Origin: Membranihabitans marinus
Lineage (GTDB): Bacteria > Bacteroidota > Bacteroidia > Chitinophagales > Saprospiraceae
Length of the DNA stretch: 64,000 nucleotides
NCBI RefSeq assembly: GCF_021729155.1
Contig: NZ_JAJQYA010000005.1
Coordinates: forward strand, 62,001 to 126,000
Reading direction: 5' to 3'
This document shows positions 55,286 to 62,323 of this stretch, in pieces. Positions within the stretch are counted from its first letter, which is position 1; every line of letters begins with the position of its first letter. The notes beneath the pieces are model-generated. The model worked only from the letters and a program-made list of their open reading frames with translations, made no database searches and was not told the DNA's origin. A program made the position numbers and the translations under genes.

Positions 55286-55463
55286 CAAGAATTTCAGTTT
55301 TAATTATTCAATACAAACTGCAAATTGTGTCAATTGTTTTATGACTACCATGGAAAAGTAATTCAAATCCTTATTTAATTCTAAAAACCCGATACCGACT
55401 ATAGAGGGAATATTGTGAAGGTGGTTTACGACTCCAAAGGCAAATGAAAACAAAAAGGTAAAA

Positions 55464-56126
55464 CTACAGGGATTGAATGGGGCAAGAACTCATCTGCTGT
55501 AACAGATGTAAGGATTGAATGGAGGATAGGGAAAGCCAGCGATCTAAAATTATACGGTCAATATACAGTTCTCGGTATTGGGAAGATAAATGGATTAAAG
55601 TGTCTTGAATGGATTCATTTTGTAAGTCGACTTGATAGGGGAGTATGTCAAAATTATCTCTTCGTATATCAGATTTTTCAATTAAATCTTTTACTTTTTT
55701 AGCCATTAGAATATGAAGAGTGTTGTATTGATCCAAACTGGGAGTGACCATGTAGATAATGTCTAATACCGTGTCCTCAGAGGATTTTATTTGTTGAATT
55801 CGATTTAAGTCACTTAACTCTTCCATCTGGTAATCTATGACAAATCCTATTTTTTTTAGTTTGACATTGTCTATATGGCGAACGATGATCTGTTTACACT
55901 GCTCAATAAATAAGTCAATTTGCTGATAACTATCCCAAGATACTAGATATTTATTATTGATTTTTACAGCCGGGATGGAAGAAGTGTTGTCCGATAATAT
56001 CTTTAGAATATTGTTGACCTCTACGATGGCAAATTCATATTGATGTTTCTCAATAAATTGAGTCAAAGCATCCTTTATTAGGTTGTACTTTTGAGTTTTG
56101 GTCCCGTATATAATCAATGTATTCAA
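55464..56126 (-). CDS. thioredoxin-fold-like protein without CXXC, divergent from fixL
   Basis: I do not recognise this 220-residue protein. The first 85 residues look like a thioredoxin-type fold (NTLIIYGTKTQKYNLIKDAL, then SSIPAVKINNKYLVSWDS with the cis-proline pattern), but the CXXC motif is absent. The rest (about 95-220) alternates helices and strands (KKIGFVIDYQMEELSD, DTVLDIIYMVTPS) and could be a degenerate stress-protein-like domain; this is speculation. It starts with TTG, the only start available. Its promoter region faces that of the oxygen-sensing kinase gene. Confidence 0.65.
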   Translation of the reverse strand: MNTLIIYGTKTQKYNLIKDALTQFIEKHQYEFAIVEVNNILKILSDNTSSIPAVKINNKYLVSWDSYQQIDLFIEQCKQIIVRHIDNVKLKKIGFVIDYQMEELSDLNRIQQIKSSEDTVLDIIYMVTPSLDQYNTLHILMAKKVKDLIEKSDIRRDNFDILPYQVDLQNESIQDTLIHLSSQYRELYIDRIILDRWLSLSSIQSLHLLQQMSSCPIQSL

Positions 56127-56336
56127 TCCATAATTTTTTTAACTAATAGTCTAGATTCTGCATTCTGCATTAATTGAAGTAATAGTTAGATTATTTTTTT
56201 TGTTTCATTAGGGAATTCACTATCCGCCCTGTACTTTTGCAGGTAATTTATTTTGGATTTATTCCAGTAGGAGTCATCTATTCTGCAATTTTTTTTTAAA
56301 TTATTCCAAAAATAGGAGGTAAGCTTTTTTTACGCG

Positions 56337-56372
56337 ATGATGTAAATCACATTTTGAAATGATACAAATCAA
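56337..56372. promoter_or_regulatory. tandem FNR/CRP-like boxes before fixL
   Basis: ATGATGTAAATCAC (56337-56350) and ATGATACAAATCAA (56359-56372) both contain TGAT-N4-ATCA, the core of FNR/FixK sites, with starts 22 bases apart on the same DNA face. The second box ends only nine bases before the fixL start, a position that suggests repression or autoregulation rather than classical activation. They are natural candidates for the CRP-type domain of the downstream regulator. Confidence 0.6.
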
Positions 56373-56381
56373 TCTTGAGTT

Positions 56382-57611
56382 TTGAATAAGGAAAATATAG
56401 ACCTTGCTTCTACCCTAAGGTATGTTATCGATACAGCCATTGATGGGATATTGACTATAAATGATAAGGGCATTATTGAGATGGTCAATCAGTCGGCAGC
56501 ACAATTGTTTCAGTATAAGCCCAGTGAAATGATTGGGAAAAATGTGAAATTTTTAATGCCAGAACCCGATCAATCTCAGCACGATAAATATATAGAAAAC
56601 TATAATCGAACCAAGAAGCCAAAGATTATTGGTATTGGAAGAGAAGTCCAGGGTTTGAAAAAAGATGGAACTTTGTTCCCTTTTAGGTTAGCGGTCAGTG
56701 AAGTAGTGCTGAGTGATCGGATCATATTTACTGGGGTAGTACACGATTTGACAGAATTAGATGAAGTCAATAGAAAATTGCTAACCATTAATAATGAACT
56801 TGAAAAGTTGGTGGAACTGCGAACCATTGAGTTGGAGCAAGTCATCAATCGCCTGTTGAGTACCAATAAAAAACTCGAGGAAAAAGAGAAAACCCTAGCC
56901 AAAGCTTTGGACAACGAAAGGGAACTCAATGAACTCAAGTCGAGATTTGTATCCATGGCTTCTCACGAATTTAGAACACCACTGAGTACTATATTGTCGT
57001 CGGCCTCTTTGATCTCCAAATACCAAACCGCAGAAAATCAGACCAATCGTTTAAAACATGTGGATCGAATAAAATCAGCGGTCAACAACCTTACGGGAAT
57101 ACTTAATGACTTTTTGTCTTTGAGCAAACTGGAAGAAGGCAAACAAGAATTAAAATTCACTGTATTTAATCTTACCGATGTATGTTCTACCTTGGTCAAC
57201 GAATTGGAGAGTATTTTAAAGAAAGGTCAATATTTTGAAATTAACATAGCTGATGAATCAGTCAGTATCTATTCGGATCGTCATATAATTCGCAATATTT
57301 TATTCAATTTAATGAGCAATGCTATAAAGTATTCACCTGAAAATTCACCGATTATTTGCAATATAGACTATGGAGTGGATTCGGTGTCTATAGAGGTAGC
57401 CGATAAGGGAATGGGGATTCCTGTACAAGATCAACAATATATTTTTCACCGATTTTTTAGAGCTTCCAACGTGGAAAATATTCAGGGAACTGGTTTGGGT
57501 TTGCATATAGTAGAGCATTATATTAATATGTTGAAAGGGGAGATATCTTTCACAAGTGAAGAATACTGCGGTTGTACTTTTACCATGAAAATTCCCATAT
57601 ATGAAAAGTAG
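56382..57611 (+). CDS. fixL: FixL-type haem-PAS oxygen-sensor histidine kinase
   Basis: The 409-residue soluble kinase has a PAS domain (about 8-130) closely resembling the haem PAS of rhizobial FixL. LMPEPDQSQHDKYIENY places H67 at the proximal haem histidine (His200 in Bradyrhizobium FixL), and IIGIGREV places R87 at the distal oxygen-sensing arginine (Arg220). A coiled coil follows (about 130-185), then HisKA (ASHEFRTPLSTILSSASL) and HATPase with NLMSNAIKYSPE, DKGMGIPVQD and GTGLGLHIVEHY. It should be inhibited by oxygen and phosphorylate the adjacent regulator. TTG at 56382 is the only possible start (in-frame TGA two codons before). It overlaps the regulator gene by 11 bases. Confidence 0.9.
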   Translation: MNKENIDLASTLRYVIDTAIDGILTINDKGIIEMVNQSAAQLFQYKPSEMIGKNVKFLMPEPDQSQHDKYIENYNRTKKPKIIGIGREVQGLKKDGTLFPFRLAVSEVVLSDRIIFTGVVHDLTELDEVNRKLLTINNELEKLVELRTIELEQVINRLLSTNKKLEEKEKTLAKALDNERELNELKSRFVSMASHEFRTPLSTILSSASLISKYQTAENQTNRLKHVDRIKSAVNNLTGILNDFLSLSKLEEGKQELKFTVFNLTDVCSTLVNELESILKKGQYFEINIADESVSIYSDRHIIRNILFNLMSNAIKYSPENSPIICNIDYGVDSVSIEVADKGMGIPVQDQQYIFHRFFRASNVENIQGTGLGLHIVEHYINMLKGEISFTSEEYCGCTFTMKIPIYEK

Positions 57612-58629
57612 GGTGTTAATTATCGAAGACAATTTCGAAGTAAGAGATAACATAGGAGAAATCCTAGAACTGGCAGGATATAATGTACTACTTGCGGCCA
57701 ATGGTAAACAAGGTGTGGCAATGGCATTGGAGCACCATCCACATTTGATATTATGCGATGTAATGATGCCGGAATTAGATGGATTTGGCGTGGTGAAGAT
57801 TTTAAACAATTCAGAGGTAACCAGAGACATTCCTTTAATTTTTTTAACGGCAAAGGCGGAAAAAAGAGATTTTCGAAAAGGGATGAGTCTGGGCGCGGTA
57901 GACTATATTACCAAGCCCTTTGATGATTCCGAGTTGTTGAGAGCCATTGAATTGAGAATAAAAATGGCCAATACCTCTAAGGTACAGTCTCGGCCACAGT
58001 TTTCTAATGGTGAAAAATTGAGATCAGATATCCAATCTTTTATTGAAGATAAAGAATTGAGATTGTTTGCGGCCAAAGAATACTTGTATCGCGAGAATGC
58101 TTATGTACACAATGTATATTATATTGAATCTGGGAAGATTAAGATATCCAAAACCAATGAAATGGGCAAAACCTTGATTGTTCAATTGGCTTCTCGAAGA
58201 AATTTTGTTGGACAATTTGATGCTTTTAGAGGACGACCCTATATTGCTGATGCCATCAGTTTGACACCGGTAAGTGTTCGGATTATTAACAAAGAAGAGT
58301 TTCTAGATTTTGTACAGTCCAACGATCAATTGATGTCTTATTTCAATCAGCTGATGATGGAAGAATACAGTCAGTCCTACAATCGATTGTTGGAGCAGGC
58401 CTATGAGTCGGTTCGAAAAAAAGTGGCTTCCAGTCTTATGGCATTATACGATCTCTATTCTCCATCGGCCATCGATGTCAGCAGAGAGGATATAGCTGAT
58501 TTAGCAGGTACTGCGAAAGAAACGACAATTCGTACCCTTTCCGAATTCAAAACCGATGGATTGATTCGCATTCAGGGCTCTGAGATCAATATATTGGAGC
58601 CAGAAGTGTTGAGAAACTATCCCCATTGA
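57601..58629 (+). CDS. response regulator fused to a CRP/FNR-type regulator (FixJ-FixK hybrid)
   Basis: The 342-residue protein has an N-terminal receiver (1-125: acidic pocket E9/D10, phospho-acceptor D53 in LILCDVMMPELDG, T83 in FLTAKAEKRD, K105 in ITKPF). A cyclic-nucleotide-binding beta-roll follows (about 150-240, NAYVHNVYYIESGKIKIS), then a CRP-type winged helix (about 258-335, SREDIADLAGTAKETTIRTL). The recognition helix has ETTIR, keeping the Glu and Arg that FNR/FixK use to read TGA. Iron-sulfur cysteines of FNR are absent, so the receiver replaces direct oxygen sensing. It merges the roles of FixJ and FixK in one protein. The convergent cco cluster is the likely target. Confidence 0.9.
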   Translation: MKSRVLIIEDNFEVRDNIGEILELAGYNVLLAANGKQGVAMALEHHPHLILCDVMMPELDGFGVVKILNNSEVTRDIPLIFLTAKAEKRDFRKGMSLGAVDYITKPFDDSELLRAIELRIKMANTSKVQSRPQFSNGEKLRSDIQSFIEDKELRLFAAKEYLYRENAYVHNVYYIESGKIKISKTNEMGKTLIVQLASRRNFVGQFDAFRGRPYIADAISLTPVSVRIINKEEFLDFVQSNDQLMSYFNQLMMEEYSQSYNRLLEQAYESVRKKVASSLMALYDLYSPSAIDVSREDIADLAGTAKETTIRTLSEFKTDGLIRIQGSEINILEPEVLRNYPH

Positions 58630-58636
58630 CAGGGAT

Positions 58637-59341
58637 TTAATGGCACATAATTGGATTTTGGATTAAATAGTAAAACTGTAATTCACTGGGCATATGGATG
58701 AAGAGCCCTCTATATATCAAGATCAATCCCAGGACCAATTGAAATATGGGAATAACATTTGCGATCTTGGCTTTCCATACCATGGATATTCGATGATGGC
58801 CCAGGACCAATCCAATTAGGATAGGACTGGTAGATAACCCAAACAAAAACATAAATAAGCCACTCTGCCAGACATTGTCTGCCATTAGTGATGCGGCCAA
58901 TGCCAAATAGACGAGTCCGCAAGGCAACAGTCCATTAAAAAAACCAATTATCCAGACCGATGTTTTCTTTCGATTTAAGAAAAATTGACCAATGCGTCGA
59001 TGTAAACCAGCGTAGATTTTTTTAAATCCCGGAATGGCGAAGAGGGCTTTTTCGATGTCCAATGAGGCTAAAAATAATAGAATAAGTACAGCACCTCCAA
59101 GGAGAGAAAGCGTTTGCTGGAAATTGCCTAGAAAGCGTAATTGACCAATGGAAGATATGCCGATACCGATTAGGGCATAGGCAAACGATCGACTAATATT
59201 GTATTTTAAAAGTTGAAATAGTCTGTCGTATTTGTTGTTGGAAGGTTGACTTTGAATCCCACCTATAATGAGGGGGCCACACATGGTTAAACAGTGTAGA
59301 CTTCCAAAAAATCCCAAAGATATGGCCAAGGTATATATCAT
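58637..59341 (-). CDS. TauE/SafE-like membrane protein of the cbb3 cluster
   Basis: A 234-residue protein with six or more transmembrane helices. It begins with GFFGSLHCLTMCGPLI, whose HCxxMCG is a metal-binding motif shared with DsbD-like/sulfite-exporter-like proteins of cbb3 clusters; NGLLPCGLVYLALA repeats a second half-motif. Such proteins are thought to help copper delivery or maturation of the oxidase. An upstream in-frame extension (17 residues) inside ccoH is rejected; the ATG at 59341 overlaps the ccoH stop by four bases. It is the last gene of the cco operon, convergent with the FixJ-K hybrid gene. Confidence 0.85.
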   Translation of the reverse strand: MIYTLAISLGFFGSLHCLTMCGPLIIGGIQSQPSNNKYDRLFQLLKYNISRSFAYALIGIGISSIGQLRFLGNFQQTLSLLGGAVLILLFLASLDIEKALFAIPGFKKIYAGLHRRIGQFFLNRKKTSVWIIGFFNGLLPCGLVYLALAASLMADNVWQSGLFMFLFGLSTSPILIGLVLGHHRISMVWKAKIANVIPIFQLVLGLILIYRGLFIHMPSELQFYYLIQNPIMCH

Positions 59342-59784
59342 GGTAACACTACATTGGTTTCCTTGTAATAACTGTTTGTTCCATCCTGCCACTCTACTTG
59401 TACATGGTATTTACCCGATGCTAAATCCTTAAAATTTATCTGTTTTTTCCCTCCATTGGGTACGGAAACCTTCCATTTTTTGTCCTTTAATTCATCGGAG
59501 GGAGAATACAGTACTACTTCGCCTTGGATAGGGGTATTATTCGGACCAAAATCCAAGGTTAACACAGCAGTTTCTGCCTCGTAATTTATTTGAAGGTCGC
59601 GATCTAATTTTTTTCGATTTTCAATTTGATCATATCGATTTTGATAAGCCAGATCGTGTTTATAGTAATCTTTCATGACCAAGCTGTGATCCACTTGGGT
59701 CGATCGGTACAATACATAACCCAGAGTACTTACATAGCATATAAAGAATATCAACAGGCTTTGGCCCCAGTTTAATTTTAACAT
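59338..59784 (-). CDS. ccoH: CcoH/FixH-family cbb3 oxidase assembly protein
   Basis: A 148-residue membrane-anchored protein: one N-terminal helix (about 6-26, WGQSLLIFFICYVSTLGYVLY), then VMKDYYKHDLAYQNRYDQIEN, the FixH signature, and a beta-rich periplasmic part ending in YYKETNVVL. It assists cbb3 oxidase maturation. It lies six bases after ccoG and overlaps the TauE-like gene. Confidence 0.9.
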   Translation of the reverse strand: MLKLNWGQSLLIFFICYVSTLGYVLYRSTQVDHSLVMKDYYKHDLAYQNRYDQIENRKKLDRDLQINYEAETAVLTLDFGPNNTPIQGEVVLYSPSDELKDKKWKVSVPNGGKKQINFKDLASGKYHVQVEWQDGTNSYYKETNVVLP

Positions 59785-59789
59785 AGGTT

Positions 59790-61208
59790 TTATTTTAAGG
59801 GTCCTAAAAAAACGGTTTTAGTCTTATCGATGAGTTCGTCGTCGTGGTATACTTCAATATTTAGATTGGTCTTTCTATCCGTCAGTATCGATTTAGGTAT
59901 TTTAATAAACATGGCTCCTTCAGCAGTTTGTTGGGCTAGGGTGGAGGGCTCTTCTCCTACAAATTCGATTTCTGCATCTATATTTGCAATCTTAAATTGG
60001 ATGGAATATTCTTTATCAGTTTTATTGATCAATTGATAATTGTAGAGATTGCTGATGGTGTCCGGAGAATTTTCATAGTACAAGGTTCCAGGAGTCCTAA
60101 GAATAAGGGCTTCTACATCAGATCGATTTATAAATAGTACAACTTGGAGGATAATCAATACCACTAGAACCATGGAATAGGCGATAGAACGCTTGTTGAC
60201 AATGCTTCTTACCCCGGTTTCAATTCCATTGAGACTGTCGATGCGAATTAATCCCTTGGGCTTGTCAATTTTTGTCATTACATCATTGCATGCATCGATA
60301 CATGCGGTACAATTTACACACTCCAATTGGATACCGTTTCTTATATCTATTCCTGTCGGGCAAACGTGGACGCATAGGTTGCAATCTATGCAATCTCCTT
60401 TTTGAGATTGGTCTTGATTTTTGTGAATTTTTCCACGAGGCTCACCTCTGACGTGATCGTATTGCACAGCCAAGGAGTTTTCCGTTAAAAGAACACCTTG
60501 TAGTCTGCCGTAGGGACAGATGGTGGTACATACTTGTTCTCGAAGAACAGAGAATACTGCGTAAAATACTGCCGAAAAAATAACCATGGAGATAAATCCC
60601 GATAAATGTTGTTGGATGGGATCTGTGATAATATCCACTAAGGCATCGGAACCGATAAAATAAGCGAGAAAGGTATTAGAAATAAGGACGGAGATGGAGA
60701 AAAAAATGATTTGCTTGCTTCCTTTTTTCATAATTTTCTCCGCCGTCCATGGAGCTTTGTTTAATCTTTTCTGGGCCTTGTAATCTCCTTCAATCCAGTA
60801 TTCTATTCTTCTAAAAACCATTTCCATGAAAATGGTTTGAGGGCAAACCCATCCGCAAAATACACGCCCAAAAACCACAGTAAATAATACTATAAATACC
60901 ATTAGGATGAGCATACCTATGACGAAAAGATGAAAATCTTGAGGTCCAAAGTAAATGCCAAATAGAATAAATTTTCCCTCTAAAATATTGAATAAGAAAA
61001 GGGGCTGACCGTTTATTTTAATCCAGGGAATGGCAAATAAAACCAATAACAAGAGATAGGAAATGTATTTGCGATATTGATACAGAGGACCTTTGGGTTT
61101 CTTGGGATAAACCCATATTCTCTTCCCCTGTTGATCTATCGTCGACAAACTATCTCTAAAAGATTCATCTTTGTCGTAGAGGTCTTGATATAAATGGTCA
61201 TTATTCAT
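59790..61208 (-). CDS. ccoG: CcoG (RdxA/FixG) polyferredoxin
   Basis: The 472-residue protein has several transmembrane helices (including about 50-70, 95-115, 175-200), the motif RVFCGWVCPQTIFMEMVF, a cytoplasmic ferredoxin domain with CIDCNLCVHVCP and CVNCTACIDACNDVM, and a C-terminal Ig-like domain (about 370-472). CcoG reduces copper for cbb3 assembly. The ATG at 61208 gives the canonical start NNDHLYQDLYDKDESF; the longer opening upstream overlaps ccoP and is rejected. Confidence 0.95.
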   Translation of the reverse strand: MNNDHLYQDLYDKDESFRDSLSTIDQQGKRIWVYPKKPKGPLYQYRKYISYLLLLVLFAIPWIKINGQPLFLFNILEGKFILFGIYFGPQDFHLFVIGMLILMVFIVLFTVVFGRVFCGWVCPQTIFMEMVFRRIEYWIEGDYKAQKRLNKAPWTAEKIMKKGSKQIIFFSISVLISNTFLAYFIGSDALVDIITDPIQQHLSGFISMVIFSAVFYAVFSVLREQVCTTICPYGRLQGVLLTENSLAVQYDHVRGEPRGKIHKNQDQSQKGDCIDCNLCVHVCPTGIDIRNGIQLECVNCTACIDACNDVMTKIDKPKGLIRIDSLNGIETGVRSIVNKRSIAYSMVLVVLIILQVVLFINRSDVEALILRTPGTLYYENSPDTISNLYNYQLINKTDKEYSIQFKIANIDAEIEFVGEEPSTLAQQTAEGAMFIKIPKSILTDRKTNLNIEVYHDDELIDKTKTVFLGPLK

Positions 61209-61242
61209 TTTGGGTTTGCATTGAGCTGTTGCCGATGAAGGG

Positions 61243-62127
61243 CTAATTAATATTTTCGTCTTCTGTCCACAATTGTCCTTGTTTATCCTTGGCATTCGGT
61301 GGATTACTTCCCTGGAGTGATAGAATGTAACTAGCGACCTTTTGGATCATTGCTGGTTCCAATTGATTGTTCCAAGCGATCATTCCCTTTTCTGGGACAC
61401 CATGGGTAATGGTTTTAAAAACATTGCGAATCCCACCTCCATGTAACCAGTATTCATCGGTCAAGTTGGGACCTATGCTATTTCCTTCTCCCGCACTGCC
61501 ATGACAGGCAATACACAGGGATTGAAAGGTTTTTTTGCCCATGGCTATATCGTCTGGATCGGTTAATAGGGTGACATTTTCTTCGTTGACCAAGCTGGCC
61601 ATTTTGGCTAAATAATCACTTTTGGCCTCATTGCCCGCTGCTACCTCTTCTTCCCATTGTTGGGTAGAACTCCAATTGCCCGACCATTCGTAGATATATA
61701 GATACACAACAGCGAAAACGATGGTTCCATAAAATAGAGCCAACCACCATGGAGGCATTTTGTTGTCGAGTTCTACGATCCCATCGTAGTCGTGGTCAAG
61801 AACGAGAGATTCCTCTTCTTCTTTGGGTACAAATCCCCATGCTTTTTCCAAGAGTTTACTCAGAGCTGAACCATTTTGGATTTGGGTGTCTTCTTCTACT
61901 ATTTTTCCCGCTTCTATAAGGTATTTCTTTTTCTCTAAATTGAGATAATTCATCAAAACATTGTAGAGAGTGACCAGTACGCCAATCATCAATACGGCGA
62001 ATAAGATGAAAAGTAAATTATGAAAAATCCATTCCAATGTTGGGCTAGAGGCTGATGTCTTAGCCATTAATGGGACGATGGACAGGATACAGATCAAGCT
62101 CGTTATATTGATTTTTTTATTTTTCAT
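61243..62127 (-). CDS. ccoP: cbb3 oxidase subunit CcoP (FixP), mono-haem form
   Basis: The 294-residue protein has an N-terminal signal-like/TM region, a second helix (about 33-60, IFHNLLFILFAVLMIGVLV), the CcoP motif MPPWWLALFYGTIVFAVVYLYIY-type helix near 125, and a cytochrome c domain with one haem site, LCIACHG, followed by GPNLTDEYWLHGG and an axial methionine region (EKGMIAW). Proteobacterial CcoP normally has two haem c sites; only one is present here. The gene overlaps ccoQ by four bases (ATGA). Confidence 0.93.
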   Translation of the reverse strand: MKNKKINITSLICILSIVPLMAKTSASSPTLEWIFHNLLFILFAVLMIGVLVTLYNVLMNYLNLEKKKYLIEAGKIVEEDTQIQNGSALSKLLEKAWGFVPKEEEESLVLDHDYDGIVELDNKMPPWWLALFYGTIVFAVVYLYIYEWSGNWSSTQQWEEEVAAGNEAKSDYLAKMASLVNEENVTLLTDPDDIAMGKKTFQSLCIACHGSAGEGNSIGPNLTDEYWLHGGGIRNVFKTITHGVPEKGMIAWNNQLEPAMIQKVASYILSLQGSNPPNAKDKQGQLWTEDENIN

Positions 62128-62312
62128 GAAATTTGGTTTTTGAAGTCAATAGTATCGTCCTCTAAAGGAAGATGTGTCATGTGTTCAAGGTGATTGGCGT
62201 CTTTTCTAAAAACCAAGACGAGGGCGGTAACGAATACAAAGAAAAAAGTAAGTAGGGAGGTCACCGCCATCCAATTTATTTGACCTGCTTGTTCCAGGAT
62301 ATATTTATACAT
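62124..62312 (-). CDS. ccoQ: cbb3 oxidase subunit CcoQ-like
   Basis: A 62-residue protein with a single hydrophobic helix (MAVTSLLTFFFVFVTALVLVF) and a short charged tail (RKDANHLEHMTHLPLEDD). Position between ccoNO and ccoP and the general form identify it as CcoQ; the sequence is otherwise too short for a firm call. Confidence 0.8.
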   Translation of the reverse strand: MYKYILEQAGQINWMAVTSLLTFFFVFVTALVLVFRKDANHLEHMTHLPLEDDTIDFKNQIS

Positions 62313-62323
62313 GATGTTTAGAT

